Origin: Symsagittifera roscoffensis
Lineage: Eukaryota; Xenacoelomorpha; Acoela; Convolutidae
Assembly (NCBI RefSeq): GCF_963678635.1
Contig: NC_087065.1
Span: 3,648,534-3,712,533, forward strand
Direction: 5' to 3'
Length of the DNA stretch: 64,000 nt
The notes under the pieces are model-generated. The model saw only the letters and a list, made by a program, of their open reading frames with translations, ran no database searches and was not told where the DNA came from. Within the stretch, counting starts at the first letter, position 1. Every line of letters begins with the position of its first letter. A program made the translations under genes and the position numbers. Positions 51,301 through 57,229 of this stretch are shown piece after piece.

Positions 51301-54300
51301 AGGTCTAGTCTCCCTCGCGTCCAGTTGCCACAAAAGAGTGATGGTGATGTCATCCAACATCTCAGCACGCAAGTACTTCACAGGGAACGGAAACTCTACA
51401 CAAACAAGGAATAACTACTCTTTTCCAGTTCCCCATCTCCTTCGTAAAATTACGAATGAAATTGTTCAAAGTCTGTTCGCGACCCAACTTGATGTACAAA
51501 ATGTTGTTAAAATATGTTCACTTGCTACGTGTATACCTTTTATTGCAGTTAGAACATCAAGTGTCTTCTCCTATAGATGTTTTTAAATTTTAAAACTGAG
51601 TTTCAGAAAAAAATCAAAGAAGTAGGGGACTAGAAAAAAAAACCAAAAAAATCTTATAATCAAAAATTTTTGTGCGGCAAACGGAAAAAAATTGCCAAAA
51701 AAATGATGCTATTGATCGCTAAAAACCAAAAAAGCGGCAGTTTGAAATTTCATGAGCCTAAATTTAAAAAAAATAAAAAAAAATCAAGTCGAGGTTGACA
51801 TTTTTTGTGATAATACTCTTTTAAAACAAGCAAAAGTTTCAAAAGCTTAGAACATTTTGGGTTCCATTTATCATTATTGACAAGGAGCAGTTTACTATAA
51901 CTTGTTTGCTAGTGAAACCCAGAAACTATTTATAATTGCTTTATACGTTAGAGTTAGTTCTTCTATATCAAAAAAAATTGCTCGAGAAACTCTCAAACCG
52001 TTGATTATGAAGCAACAGTTTGGGTGTAAAAGCCCAAAAAAACATTCTAGTCGCTTAAGCTATATTTCTTGACGCAGGTTTTTTGGACGTTTTTGTTCTT
52101 ACGAGCACTGGCTGAGTCGTCGGCGAGGAGGGCAGTGTCCATCGCCTTCGCTCTTTCATCCACTGCTGATGTCCCAGTTGTGTTCGGAACATAGAGGGGT
52201 TCCGACCTCATACGAGGCAGCTCATAGGCTCGAAATTGTTTGTTGTGCATCGGCTTCTGCTGAACTGCATCTGTTACGTAATAGTTCACGTAACTACGCT
52301 TCGGTTTTGGCTGAAAAAATTATGATTATCAGCACAATATGAAACATTAGCACTTCACAATTGACAAGTTGATTATTTTTCCCCACTTTTTTGATTTAAA
52401 TGAAAAAAATTGCATCGCAAAAAAAAGTGTGAAAGAAATTGATGGGCTGAAATTATTGGAGCCGAAAAGTGTTTAAGATTTTCAACCGCAGAAGAAACGA
52501 AAAAAACTAGTACAAAAAACTAATTATAACGTATTTGAAACAATTTTTTCGGTTTTTTTTCCAATGGTCTGTATACACCAGATACAGCAAAACCTGCTTT
52601 TTTTGGGTTTTGTTTTGATATATTTCTCACTAACCCTAAAATGCAAACCACCTCACTAGTTCAGTTTTTTGTGAAAGCATTGTACAAAAAAGCTGAAAAT
52701 TTTTTAACAAAAAAGAAAAGCCAAAAAAACAGAAACAATCTTCCAGAAAAAGTTAACCATTTAAAAAATTAAATAAAAGAGAGACCATGAGATTTGGAAT
52801 TGTGGGTTGTCGCATGGCATTGATACTGGCCAGACAGTCCTCCCCCACCAGTTTGGAGAGGGCGGAGGCAGTGGCAGGCACTCTACTCGGGTACACGTCC
52901 ATGTCTGTCTGCAGTTCATGCTGGTTGTTCACAAACACACCTGCTTGCTCTGAAAAATAGATTGAAGATTTGAACGAATGATTGACTGACACATTCAAAA
53001 ACTTGATTAATAGCCTAAAATTATTTTTTATTTCCGGAAGAAAGATGACAAAAAACAATTCAGAATGTTTAAGCGACTTCAGTTATTTTAATCCGAATTT
53101 TAATCATTTGACTACTTTTTGAGGAGCAAAACTAGTTGAAAAGAGACCAAAATTTTTTCTGGATTTTTAGTTTTGGTGGATATTGGAGCGTATCTAACAC
53201 AATTGCTTTTTTTTTTCAATTGACTTCCACCTCTGCATGACAACTATTAATGTTCAGATTAAACTTTTCGTCTTTTTCTTGAGAATGTAAAATCCATCAT
53301 GTATCTCTTTCTTTTCTCGAAAAAAAGCAGTCCATATACCGAGTAATTTCTTCTGTTGTTTGCGGGTGACGGCGGGAGGATCTTTCCTGATGATATTCAG
53401 TCTCGACAAGGTCTGCAGCCGCACATCTTCAGTGTAAGTTATGGTGGATCTTCTGGTCATTATCTGGTCAGCTGACCTAAATAGAAGCCCCGACCAAAAT
53501 ACAAACCCCCCTTTATGTGAACAAAGTATGAGTCTTTTCCATTATAGCCGCCTCCATAGCAAAATGTATCTCGTATTAGTAAAACCACGGTGTGGGGAGG
53601 CGGCGATTTTTAATTTTTGTCATACGGTTGGTGGACTATAATGGGAAAACCTGAAAACTCCTCGCCCCCCTATTTTAACCAAGTCAGTGAAATGAGTCTC
53701 CCGAATTTGAGTAAGGGGAGATTTTTCACCAGGTTCGAAGCACCCTACTGCAATTACATGAAAATGTATTCAAAAACTCGCTTAGGATTCAATAAATTGT
53801 AAATTTTCTGATAAGAGCTGATAATTTTCTAACTCATGCTTGACGAAACGTGTTGCACTTGAGGTACACAGAGCGGGTTTGAAATTTGAAATCTTTTATA
53901 TGGTTTGCTTTTTTCTGGGTCGTGATTTCCTGTCATGTTTTCGTGAAACTTACGCTATTTAGTTCTGGGTCATACTTCGCACATAAATACATAAACTACT
54001 AAATAACTGTGTGTGTAACTTACACTCTGCGTGTGTCATACTTGATTGCCTGGATCTGTCTGTGCTGAAAAGATTTGTTCAGTCTCCACCCCTCCTTCCT
54101 CCCCAATTCACTCAACACTCGCCCTGTCTCCTCTATCGGGTAGCGCTTCCTGACCGAAAAAAAATTGAATTTTCAGCGAAAAGAGTTTACACTGATAAAG
54201 CCATTATTATATTGATGAAAACTAATTCTTAGCTTCTCATTGCTCCTCCAGACGCTCAAAAAATGAAAAATTGTCCTTAAAAAGTGAAAAAAAATGTGAG

Positions 54301-55299
54301 AGTCTCAAATAATTTTTGTATATTATACTGTGGTCACAGGAGCCGATATTCTTACTATTTTTATTTGTCGTAGAATTTGTTTTAATATCAATCAAAAAAA
54401 GGGAAATTTGAAAAATCGTTTCAGAAGTCAACATGAATCACCATAATTTTTTGATAAATTTTGACTTTTTTGGCAGAAGTTTGTACAAATCAAAAACTGT
54501 CAAGAAAACTTTGTGCAGTGAAAGAATTCACAATGATTAAACGGTACAAATTAAAATTATAGATACGTCTAAGTTTTTTCAAGCCTGCATCTCTCACCCG
54601 GTGACAATGTCGTATTTGGGGGCGTCTCCCCACGAGCGACTCTGAGGCACTCTTCCGTCATTCACAGCCACGCCCATGAATACACACCTGTCCTGCACAG
54701 CCCCTCCAGCCCGTGCATTCTCCAGAAACTTCTCAAAGTTATCCACAGCACGATTGCCAACCCTGCATTACAATGAAAAGGTTTTTTTTTCTCATAAAAA
54801 AAATCTTGTTTTAGCTAAATACTTTTGTTCAAAAATCTAGGTTTAGTAAAAAAACATTTGGATGGACTGATTCGAGAGAAACAAGAAGTTTCTCTATTGG
54901 CAAAAGGAGACCGTTCTTATTAAAAAACACATTGAAAAATTGAAGAGCTATGAAGGTTAACAATAAGTCAACGCTCATCAAGAGTTCGGCAAGGTTTTCA
55001 ATCAGAAAATTTTTGGTTCCTTTGCCGTTTTGGCTTCTATCGCTGTGAAAAAATTTCATACCTGTTGACTCAGAAGAGTCAAAATTTTGGCGTCAAAACT
55101 TTGACTGTTACACGCATATTTGATGTCATTTTACAAATAAATAATGTCATCTGATGCTAAAAATTAGTTTGAGACACCTGCGTTGTCGTCGCTCGAGCCT
55201 CTCAAGTGCCTCCTCCCTCTCAGTCTCGAAACTGGACACACTGAAGGCTTCATCGTCCAGGGTCTTCAACACCCGAGGAGTGGTCGAAATCCTCGCCAT
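6409..55299 (-). CDS. Large intracellular multi-fibronectin-III protein, 39 exons, family not recognised
   Basis: Whole-gene model joining exons 1 (55299-55178) to 39 (6603-6409); exon lists are in the six block entries. Total 5829 nt, 1942 aa, every exon pair phase-compatible. No signal peptide or membrane segment, so cytoplasmic. Domains by residue: novel N-terminus 1-307; FN3-1 310-402, FN3-2 405-504, FN3-3 505-601, FN3-4 602-696; acidic Gly/Glu linker about 700-730; basic, Ser-rich stretch with five R/K-R-x-S sites 786-1047; uncharacterised region 1060-1202; FN3-5 1203-1396 with a ~93-residue insertion; low-complexity acidic then Lys/Ser-rich tail to 1942. FN3 arrays of this kind occur in sarcomeric and other scaffold proteins, but no Ig or kinase domain is seen and I cannot name the family. 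Introns 7 and 11 use GC donors. The exon 16-17 link (17.7-kb intron) is the weakest: exon 16 could end at TAA 40304, giving two genes. Exon content is much surer than the single-gene model. Confidence 0.7.
7805..9838. other. Intron 36 of the FN3 gene, AT-rich
   Basis: About 2 kb without a supported gene. It has an ATGTATTA-type tract at about 8885-8935 and the tandem repeat described separately at 9643-9736. Open stretches here (for example 8997-9278 minus) show no domain or coding character. Confidence 0.5.
9643..9736 (+). repeat. Short tandem repeat, ~15-bp unit with GGATAATAGTATC core
   Basis: Six or so imperfect units of GGATAATAGTATC and variants follow each other in the intron upstream of exon 37 on the minus strand. 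Spacing varies between about 13 and 17 bp. Confidence 0.7.
10092..10120. repeat. C-rich homopolymer tract
   Basis: A run of C interrupted once or twice, within the intron between exons 35 and 36. Length of such runs is unreliable in assemblies. The rest of that intron and of introns 32-34 (300-500 bp each) holds nothing recognisable. Confidence 0.7.
11660..11700 (+). repeat. B-box-like string inside exon 33
   Basis: CGGTTCGAATCTCGGACT (from about 11684) resembles a tRNA T-arm / pol III B box and is similar to the string at 4990 and 62374. Here it lies in coding sequence on the opposite strand (residues with F-E-P-G-P). It may be the relic of a tRNA-derived element captured in an exon, or chance. 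Confidence 0.25.
12450..19414 (-). CDS. FN3 gene exons 24-31: unknown domain plus FN3-5 with insertion
   Basis: Exons 19242-19414, 18855-18919, 18649-18769, 18227-18405, 17816-17941, 13472-13618, 12854-12946, 12450-12486; all GT-AG and phase-consistent. Exons 24-26 encode ~130 residues rich in aromatic and charged residues (R-K-F-F-R, K-N-F-F-R-I) that look folded but unfamiliar. Exons 27-31 encode a fifth FN3: strands A/B with L-S-W-I-P in exon 27, then a ~93-residue insertion (exons 27-29) rich in Asp/Asn/Ser, then strands C to G (F-Y-Y-V-Q, A-F-R-V-I-A-V). A 4.2-kb intron separates exons 28 and 29. Confidence 0.82.
13619..17815. other. Intron 28 of the FN3 gene (4.2 kb) with decayed repeats
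   Basis: No gene seen. Between about 14060 and 14700 there are three to four diverged units 125-180 bp long sharing a string like GACTTTTCCGAGGGCCA-AACTTTTTG; a further diverged unit lies at about 15590-15730. Two related segments at about 16305-16500 and 17270-17480 share TGCTTTTTAACAAGCCGA-like and TTGCTCGATTAGCAATTTTT-like strings and are another dispersed repeat. The rest is AT-rich. Confidence 0.5.
14060..14700. repeat. Imperfect tandem repeat, units of ~125-180 bp
   Basis: Recurrent landmarks: GTCAAAAAGTTTAAGAAA / GTCAAAAAATTTCAAAAAA at about 14195 and 14315, CGAAAAATTTCAATAAAC at about 14493, and the pair CGAGGGCCACAACTTTTT (14370) and CGAGGGTCATAACTTTTT (14540), 170 bp apart. Confidence 0.5.
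19635..19724. mobile_element. Small TIR element, family F (CTCTTTAACT ends)
   Basis: Ends ATCTCTCTAACTATCCCC and GGGATAGTTAAAGAGAG are inverted repeats. Related copies are at 28434-28584, 40498-40632 and about 63115-63270, several with an inner GTTACTAGGTACC-like motif. Non-autonomous; no transposase seen. Confidence 0.5.
19765..22629 (-). CDS. FN3 gene exons 17-23: basic Ser-rich segment encoded by small exons
   Basis: Exons 22446-22629, 21890-22136, 20944-20968 (25 nt), 20784-20865, 20648-20667 (20 nt; or from 20645, 23 nt, with a GA donor), 20423-20463 (41 nt), 19765-19966. All phases agree, and the frame through the tiny exons is fixed by exon 23. Sites of the form R/K-R-x-S occur in exon 18 (R-R-Q-S), 19 (K-R-K-S), 22 (R-R-H-S) and 23 (R-R-D-S). 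Exon 17 is acidic with a predicted helix. Low sequence complexity suggests a disordered, phosphorylatable linker. Exon 23 ends GA|GTAAAC; a stop follows if it is not spliced. Confidence 0.78.
20056..20310. other. Compositional island in intron 22
   Basis: About 250 bp of near-balanced base composition inside otherwise AT-rich sequence, with small direct repeats of GTGCGACCAGTG near 20250-20290 and CTAACTCAT near 20240. No coding domain. It may be part of a mobile element. Confidence 0.3.
21115..21565. mobile_element. hAT-like MITE, family A (CAGGGGCGGATC ends), copy with 8-bp duplication
   Basis: Element with terminal inverted repeats CAGGGG...CGGAT / ATCCGCCCCTG, flanked by the exact 8-bp direct repeat ATCAGAAT (21107-21114 and 21566-21573). 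8-bp target duplications and CAGGG-type ends are hallmarks of the hAT superfamily. It carries no transposase and has G and C homopolymer runs near its ends. It sits in the intron between exons 18 and 19. Confidence 0.85.
23026..23526 (-). pseudogene. Decayed 167-codon reading frame of unknown origin
   Basis: From ATG 23526 to TGA 23026 one minus-strand frame reads as protein-like sequence for 167 codons, broken by one TAA and three TGA. Readable pieces include I-I-P-I-E-G-S-L-F and F-L-R-P-E-L-S-R-D-T-T, with long charged helices on both sides, unlike random translation of AT-rich DNA. All four internal stops could be C-to-T changes from CAA or CGA. A neighbouring frame to about 23570 continues the helix (V-E-E-L-I-D-T-L-G-N-Q), suggesting a frameshift too. 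I do not recognise the parent family; a processed pseudogene or fossil mobile-element ORF fits. It is bounded on the right by a family A copy. Confidence 0.5.
23567..23827. mobile_element. Family A hAT-like MITE, degenerate copy
   Basis: Shares the inner segments TTTCTAAAGGCGCCT, TTTGAGGGG and the end CTCGAGAAAATCCTAGATCC with the copy at 21115-21565, same orientation, but is shortened and diverged; target duplication not recognisable. Confidence 0.65.
23828..25250. other. Part of intron 16, no supported gene
   Basis: An 82-codon minus-strand frame from ATG 24365 to TAA 24117 and a 64-codon plus-strand frame at 24352-24546 are the longest openings; neither has a domain. The minus one has normal-looking codons and could be another decayed fragment. 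Confidence 0.35.
25250..26700 (-). pseudogene. Fossil retroelement gag-like coding region
   Basis: Reading the minus strand from about 26690 downward gives protein-like sequence in long stretches interrupted by stops and frame changes. Around 26660-26570 it resembles a Gag capsid segment (E-G-L-S-E-K-V-F-E, then I-I-L-I-G). The 98-codon opening at 26443-26147 contains I-A-A-H-C-R-S-K, the usual second half of a CCHC zinc knuckle in LTR-element Gag. A clean 50-codon frame 25947-25795 and further charged stretches to about 25250 follow. At least six stops and several frameshifts make it inactive. Copia- or Gypsy-type Gag is the best guess. Confidence 0.5.
26690..26970. repeat. Region with recurring GTTGCGGATTCCG motif
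   Basis: The motif appears at about 26732 (GTTGCGGACTCCGCGACA), 26815-26845, 26903 (GTTGCGGATTCCGAGACA) and 26935 (GTTGCGGAATCCGC), in both orientations. It is probably a degraded repetitive element. Confidence 0.45.
26971..28433. other. Part of intron 16, no supported gene
   Basis: AT-rich. A 99-codon plus-strand opening (27475-27774) has a basic, Lys/Asn-rich translation ending in TAG; no domain, ATT/ATG start context unremarkable, probably chance. A B-box-like AGGTTCGAACCTCC occurs at about 28310. Confidence 0.4.
28434..28584. mobile_element. Small TIR element, family F
   Basis: GATCCCTTTAACTTTTCACCCC at the left end is the inverted repeat of GGGGAAAAGTTAAAGAGATC at the right end. It lies 50 bp upstream of the start codon of the nested secreted-protein gene, so it may overlap that gene's promoter. 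Confidence 0.6.
28634..30792 (+). CDS. Small secreted protein of unknown family, nested gene
   Basis: Three exons: 28634-28658, 30085-30129, 30509-30792; both introns GT-AG with phase 1, total 354 nt, 117 aa. Joining exons 1 and 2 creates a classic signal peptide: M-R-S, a hydrophobic core A-T-I-G-V-A-L-M-C-L-L-V, then T-T-S before the mature start near E-G-Q-P. That a 25-nt exon and a 45-nt exon combine to make a leader is strong support for the model. The mature chain is ~93 residues, acidic, with two Cys (one possible disulfide) and a predicted helix (Y-A-D-L-A-D-I-L-L-D-L). No family recognised. It lies on the strand opposite to the FN3 gene in the intron between exons 16 and 17. Intron 1 is mostly two tandem copies of repeat family B. 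Confidence 0.72.
29008..30062 (+). mobile_element. Two head-to-tail copies of hairpin-ended repeat, family B
   Basis: Copy 1 is about 29008-29521 and copy 2 about 29522-30062, joined without spacer. Each starts CAAGACTGC with a hairpin CAGGGCGAAGCCCTG, then GTTCCGACTGCC (ATTCCGACTGCC in copy 2), and ends in hairpin CTTTCG-TAT-CGAAAG (or close) followed by AGTCGGAACAA. GTTCCGACT and AGTCGGAAC form a short terminal inverted repeat. A conserved inner core has GCGTTAATAGCGCGAATTATATCGCGCG. No ORF; non-autonomous. Other copies at 41553-42031 (inverted), 42063-42379 and 42451-43006. Confidence 0.8.
30793..31073. other. Downstream of the secreted-protein gene
   Basis: AT-rich 3' flank without a canonical AATAAA. 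Nothing else seen. Confidence 0.4.
31074..31433. repeat. Palindrome-rich array of AAACCGCTCAAAAACCG units
   Basis: Repeated GAGCGGTTTTTGAGCGG and its complement CCGCTCAAAAACCG, about 30 bp apart and in both orientations, often joined by TTATCTGAGAAAA or GCAAGATTTGA. The array could fold into long hairpins. A second block with the same unit is at 31875-32055. Confidence 0.75.
31455..31585 (+). repeat. Tandem repeat, ~33-bp unit CATTTTGAGTCGCAATGGTCGCAA
   Basis: Three to four units lie between the two palindromic blocks. The open plus-strand frame across them (31404-31622) simply reads the repeat (S-R-N-G-R-N) and is not considered a gene. Confidence 0.7.
31875..32055. repeat. Second block of AAACCGCTCAAAAACCG palindromic repeats
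   Basis: Same unit and flanking GCAAGATTTGAG string as at 31074-31433, again in both orientations. Confidence 0.7.
32468..32667. other. Assembly gap (200 N)
   Basis: Exactly 200 undetermined bases, the usual placeholder for a gap of unknown size. Distances across it are not reliable. Confidence 0.99.
32668..34267. other. Part of intron 16, no supported gene
   Basis: AT-rich. A 70-codon minus-strand opening (33682-33470) has plausible amino-acid composition (for example Q-P-G-L-V-L-P-G-I-C) but no domain or clear splice sites; it may be decayed coding sequence. Confidence 0.35.
34268..34530 (-). pseudogene. Orphan FN3-like half domain
   Basis: A minus-strand frame, open for at least 83 codons, reads L-H-Q-G-L-T-V-R-L-L-S-C-N-E-N, close to F-H-Q-G-L-Q-A-E-F-R-L-V-S-F-N in exon 12 of the surrounding gene, followed by P-G-R-L-G-P-L-D-F as at the start of a next FN3. 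It has no ATG, and its possible splice phases (for example AAC-AAG|GTGAAG, phase 0) do not fit between exons 16 and 17. It could be a dead duplicated exon, an alternative exon, or part of another gene. Confidence 0.35.
34531..35459. other. Part of intron 16, no supported gene
   Basis: AT-rich, no repeat structure or coding signal recognised. Confidence 0.4.
35460..37400. repeat. TATG/TGTA-rich tract with internal ~0.6-kb duplication
   Basis: Cryptically simple sequence dominated by TATG, GTATGTAT and TGTGTA; the cleanest microsatellite part is about 37180-37270. Two units can be aligned: about 35810-36350 and 36350-36950. They share TTTTTGCATGTATAAA, TATTTAGAAGTTATGTA, AACTCTTAACTGCAGGTCC (second copy AACTCTTGACTGCATGTCC), GCAAGTACTTATGCAT and ACGTATGAATGCCAGTCTG at offsets of 551-599 bp. 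Short open frames here are by-products of the repeat. Confidence 0.75.
37705..38001 (+). CDS. Possible coding exon, unidentified
   Basis: A 98-codon plus-strand frame from ATG to TAG, preceded by an acceptor-like TCTTCCAG at 37693, so it could be a terminal exon entered in phase 1. The translation has Cys pairs near the start (K-C-G-L-C-C), an N-V-T sequon and a helical C-terminal half. No upstream exon found and no family recognised. In AT-rich DNA a frame of this size can occur by chance. Confidence 0.25.
   Translation: MNNSLWKCGLCCIDNFNLSAVNDYEKCLKNVTGMISFQFFTKICRWKHQTTSPIGDSMETKVFNKLLLIEIKITITKLLEKIYGLLRKIIDRADEYDR
38002..39585. other. Part of intron 16, no supported gene
   Basis: AT-rich. 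Minus-strand openings at 38080-38283 and 38932-39141 (67 and 69 codons) lack domains. Confidence 0.35.
39586..39750. mobile_element. TIR element of ~165 bp
   Basis: AGTGGCTGGAAAATTACCA...TTTTAACCCCCC at the left is the imperfect inverted repeat of GGGGGGTTAAAATGG...TTTTCCTAGCCACTTT at the right (about 33 bp per arm). An inner short hairpin AACCCCTTTGGGGGTT is also present. No coding capacity. Confidence 0.65.
39855..39965. repeat. Dispersed repeat, family K
   Basis: About 110 bp with matches to 47880-47990: CGAT-AT-ATT-GTGGTACxTG-TTTTGC-TGGAAAA, AAACTAAAACAC, CGAATACAAA and CAATGGTCGGAA occur in the same order and orientation. Confidence 0.55.
40308..43223 (-). CDS. FN3 gene exons 15-16: acidic linker and first R-R-x-S site
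   Basis: Exon 15 is 43027-43223 and exon 16 is 40308-40468, joined in phase 0. Exon 15 has a Gly/Glu run followed by a charged helix (E-M-E-M-F-E-R-Y-R). Exon 16 contains R-R-M-S (Ser about residue 786) and three Cys. If the donor AA|GTAATA is used, exon 16 continues into exon 17 and rebuilds a Lys codon; if not, reading runs into TAA (40304-40306) and the protein would end at 816 aa. The intron between the two exons is 2.6 kb and holds three copies of the hairpin-ended repeat, one ending about 20 bp from exon 15. Confidence 0.8.
40498..40632. mobile_element. Small TIR element, family F
   Basis: ATCTCTTTAA at the left and GGGGGAGATAGAT at the right, with the inner GAATTATTTCTTTA and TTAGTAGGTAC motifs shared with the copy near 63115-63270. 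It lies 30 bp upstream of exon 16. Confidence 0.45.
40633..41552. other. Part of intron 15
   Basis: AT-rich, no gene. A GGCAGTCGGAACATTC string at 41480-41495 is the edge of an inverted family B copy, suggesting nested insertion. Confidence 0.4.
41553..42031 (-). mobile_element. Family B hairpin-ended repeat, inverted copy
   Basis: Reverse orientation relative to 29008-30062: begins near TTACGAAAGTAACGGAAT and ends GGCAGTCGGAACATTC...GAGCAGTCTTG. The 3' hairpin end is partly lost. Confidence 0.7.
42063..42379 (+). mobile_element. Family B hairpin-ended repeat, 5'-truncated copy
   Basis: Starts in the middle of the element at TGGCAAATAGGCTTC and runs to the terminal hairpin TTACTTTCGTTACGAAAGTCGGAACAA. 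More diverged than the other copies. Confidence 0.65.
42451..43006 (+). mobile_element. Family B hairpin-ended repeat, full copy
   Basis: Complete from CAAGACTGCTCGTATCAG to AAAGTCGGAACAA. Its right end is 20 bp from the 3' end of exon 15 (43027), so the insertion lies almost on the splice donor. Confidence 0.75.
43778..51395 (-). CDS. FN3 gene exons 7-14: four fibronectin type III domains
   Basis: Exons 51218-51395, 50483-50630, 49754-49886, 49063-49194, 46144-46284, 45558-45707, 44412-44539, 43778-43934. Each FN3 domain is cut near its middle by an intron, two exons per domain. Typical features: the B-strand Trp (L-L-W-Q, V-E-W-D, L-M-W-S, V-Q-W-A), a Tyr/Phe in strands C and F, and the late L-x-x-L...Y-x-x-x-V pattern (for example Y-K-M-H-V-T-A in FN3-1). 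Exon 7 must end at GCAAG before GCATCT and exon 11 at ATAG before GCCAGT to keep frame and the FN3 fold, so introns 7 and 11 are GC-AG. For intron 11 a shifted TT-AG reading gives the same protein but is less likely. The array is probably a protein-binding rod. Confidence 0.88.
44800..45237. mobile_element. hAT-like MITE, family A, inverted copy with 8-bp duplication
   Basis: Reverse orientation relative to 21115-21565, same inner segments (GCGCGCGCTCCCCCCTCAAA, AATTAGTAT). Flanked by the exact 8-bp repeat CCTGCAGC at 44792-44799 and 45238-45245. Lies in intron 12 of the FN3 gene. Confidence 0.85.
45816..46020. mobile_element. hAT-like MITE, family A, truncated copy
   Basis: Begins CAGGGGCGGATATAGGATTTTCTCGAG and matches the first ~200 bp of the 44800-45237 copy (ATTGATTTTCTAAGCTCTCC, TTCAGGCAAATTTTGAAAAA); the other end is missing. 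In intron 11. Confidence 0.75.
46303..46464. repeat. Direct tandem duplication, two ~80-bp units
   Basis: TTGAATTCTTTATTTGTTTA-ATCATAGAAAAAATAAAATGTG and a preceding AACAGTTTTT-GTAATCACAAA occur twice, about 80 bp apart, just upstream (minus strand) of exon 11. Confidence 0.75.
46664..46735 (-). repeat. tRNA-like segment (SINE head candidate)
   Basis: On the minus strand TAGTGCAGGTG fits the A-box consensus fully and is followed 44 nt later by GGTTCGATATC, a partial B box. No cloverleaf forms. Confidence 0.35.
47880..47990. repeat. Dispersed repeat, family K
   Basis: Second copy of the segment at 39855-39965, with the same order of short identical blocks. Confidence 0.55.
49195..55177. other. 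Introns 1-9 of the FN3 gene
   Basis: Nine introns of about 390-710 bp. No genes or clear mobile elements seen in them. A G homopolymer at about 50880 and open plus-strand stretches (for example 49259-49591, 110 codons) lack coding character. Short direct repeats AATCTCCAACTG occur near 50618-50725. Confidence 0.5.
52103..55299 (-). CDS. FN3 gene exons 1-6: start and novel N-terminal region
   Basis: Exons 55178-55299, 54598-54762, 54024-54149, 53340-53476, 52786-52949, 52103-52310; all GT-AG. The start ATG (55297-55299) opens a frame that begins M-A-R-I-S and matches the phase of the next exon; no upstream ATG in this frame was needed. The ~307 residues carry an acidic, Arg/Glu-rich first helix (ending E-R-L-E-R-R-Q-R) and several well-conserved-looking charged segments but no family I recognise. 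Neighbouring introns of 400-700 bp show no other genes. The absence of a hydrophobic leader argues that the product stays in the cell. Confidence 0.85.
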
Positions 55300-56607
55300 T
55301 TATTCACTATATTGTTTCTTCAGTCTTCACTCTAAATTTGATTGGCTTTAAGGAAAAGAGACTCTTTATCAGAAAAAGAGACGCTGACTTCAGAGACGCT
55401 TACCCAACTATAATAAACACTTAAAACAGAACACTTTAGCGTCTCCAAAGTAAAGAGGTGTGGGAATCATTCATGAATCAGATTACGTAAAGCACAGTTA
55501 TGTAAGTAAGCGCACTATTGTATGACCAGGTCAACAAACTTCACGAAAAATATTTAAGAAAAATATTGGCAGTTGTCTATGAAATCGAAAAGCACTTCTA
55601 ACGTTCACAAAACGCCAACGAATGCTTAATCTTCATGGAATCGAAAACGAATGCGTTTTTGCTGCTGAACTAAATTTCTCAATGCATCTCATGACTTAGC
55701 AAAAATCTGACTAACTTATATTGAATATTACCTGCGGAAGCCGCATTTTGGGAACGGTTTTCTCGCTGTTTTCTATAGATAATGTCTACAGTTTGCTTTT
55801 CAAAAGTTCGGTTTGCTTTTTAAGTGTCCCAGTTTGTCGTAGTAATGCTGAGAAAAAACTCTAGACTAGAAAAATTGAATATTCTACGAAGTAAAACATT
55901 TTAGAAATTTGCTTTTTTTCACAGTTTAGTTTTTTATAAAGATTTATCTAAGGCTATATTTATGCTGTTGTCTCTGCCCAAATATTTTTGTGTCAACTTC
56001 AAAAACAGGAGAAAAAGCTAAATATTAGATGGAAAAGAACGCTCCCAGCTTTGGGTTTTCATGGATAAGGATTGATTTTTAAAAAAGTGAACAAAAGTGA
56101 ACAAAAGCGGGTAGTGAACAAAAGCGGGAACTGATTTTTAACAATTTTTTGAGCAAAAATTAATTGATTTTATTGAAAACAAAGACGGATTGTAAGCATT
56201 TATAAGAAATTTTAAAGGAACTTTTGGAGAAGAAACCCTAAAATTCTTTTTTTATGGTTATATGGGTCATGAAAATCAATGACTCTTTTTTTCCATTACC
56301 CCATCCCTTATTTCAAATTTTCAGATTTTTAGTTCTTTTACATTTTTTATGGCTGAGTCTTTGATCTTACAATGTAAACTATATAAGACAAATGTGTTCA
56401 AAAGAGTTAGTTTGTTCACCATGCAAAATTTACTTATCTGATGACAACGAGCAAGTTGTTTTTCAAAATTGAAAATAAAAAGTTCGTGCTAATTTTTCAA
56501 GTACAAGTTTTGCTTACATTCTTCGATTATTATAAAAATTGACATATAGACTCATTGCGCCATGACAAGCATGTTTGGTCTGCATAATTAACTTTGAAAA
56601 AATCATA

Positions 56608-56811
56608 GCTCTTTTCCAGTTCCCCCCTTTCAATTTTTAAAAGTCAATTTTTAAAAGCTTTTTTAACGTTGTCATAATGCAATGAAGTTTGACGTGGTGA
56701 ACAAATCGACAACTGTGAACAGAAATATTTTTCATACTTTACAGCGTAACATCACGCATTTAGCTGTAATAAACGTAAAACAAACATAAAAGGGGGAACT
56801 GGAAAAGAGCC
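56608..56811. mobile_element. TIR element, family G (GCTCTTTTCCAGTTCCCCC ends)
   Basis: GCTCTTTTCCAGTTCCCCC at the left is matched by GGGGGAACTGGAAAAGAGC at the right, an almost perfect 19-bp inverted repeat, and AAAATCATA flanks both sides, a likely 8-9-bp target duplication. About 200 bp, no ORF. Confidence 0.8.
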
Positions 56812-57229
56812 AAAATCATAGTTACACAACCATAAAACTGTTCTTTATATGAGGTGTGGGCGGAGGGAGGAAAACGAGTTGATAGTGAAGCTGGATTTCA
56901 GAACTGAACCAAAACTTAGTTTCAAAATTTTGAGGGTTTGAGGATAATAAATTGACCATTTCGGGAAAACTACGGAGTGGTAATTCAGTTTTCGTTTTTT
57001 TTCTTAAAAATAATTTATTTTAATTGTCTCTCGATCATCATGTGCATGTATATTTTTGATTTTTTTTTCCAGTTTTTTCGTTCTCATCTTTAAATTTCAG
57101 TATTGAAAAATTATTTCAACATTGTTACAAAGCAAAGAAAGAAAAAAATGACTGTTTTTTTTTGTGGAGATTCACGTGAGGTAAAAACAAAGAGTCCTCA
57201 TGAAACGAAATTGAACAGCTTAGTCTTTT

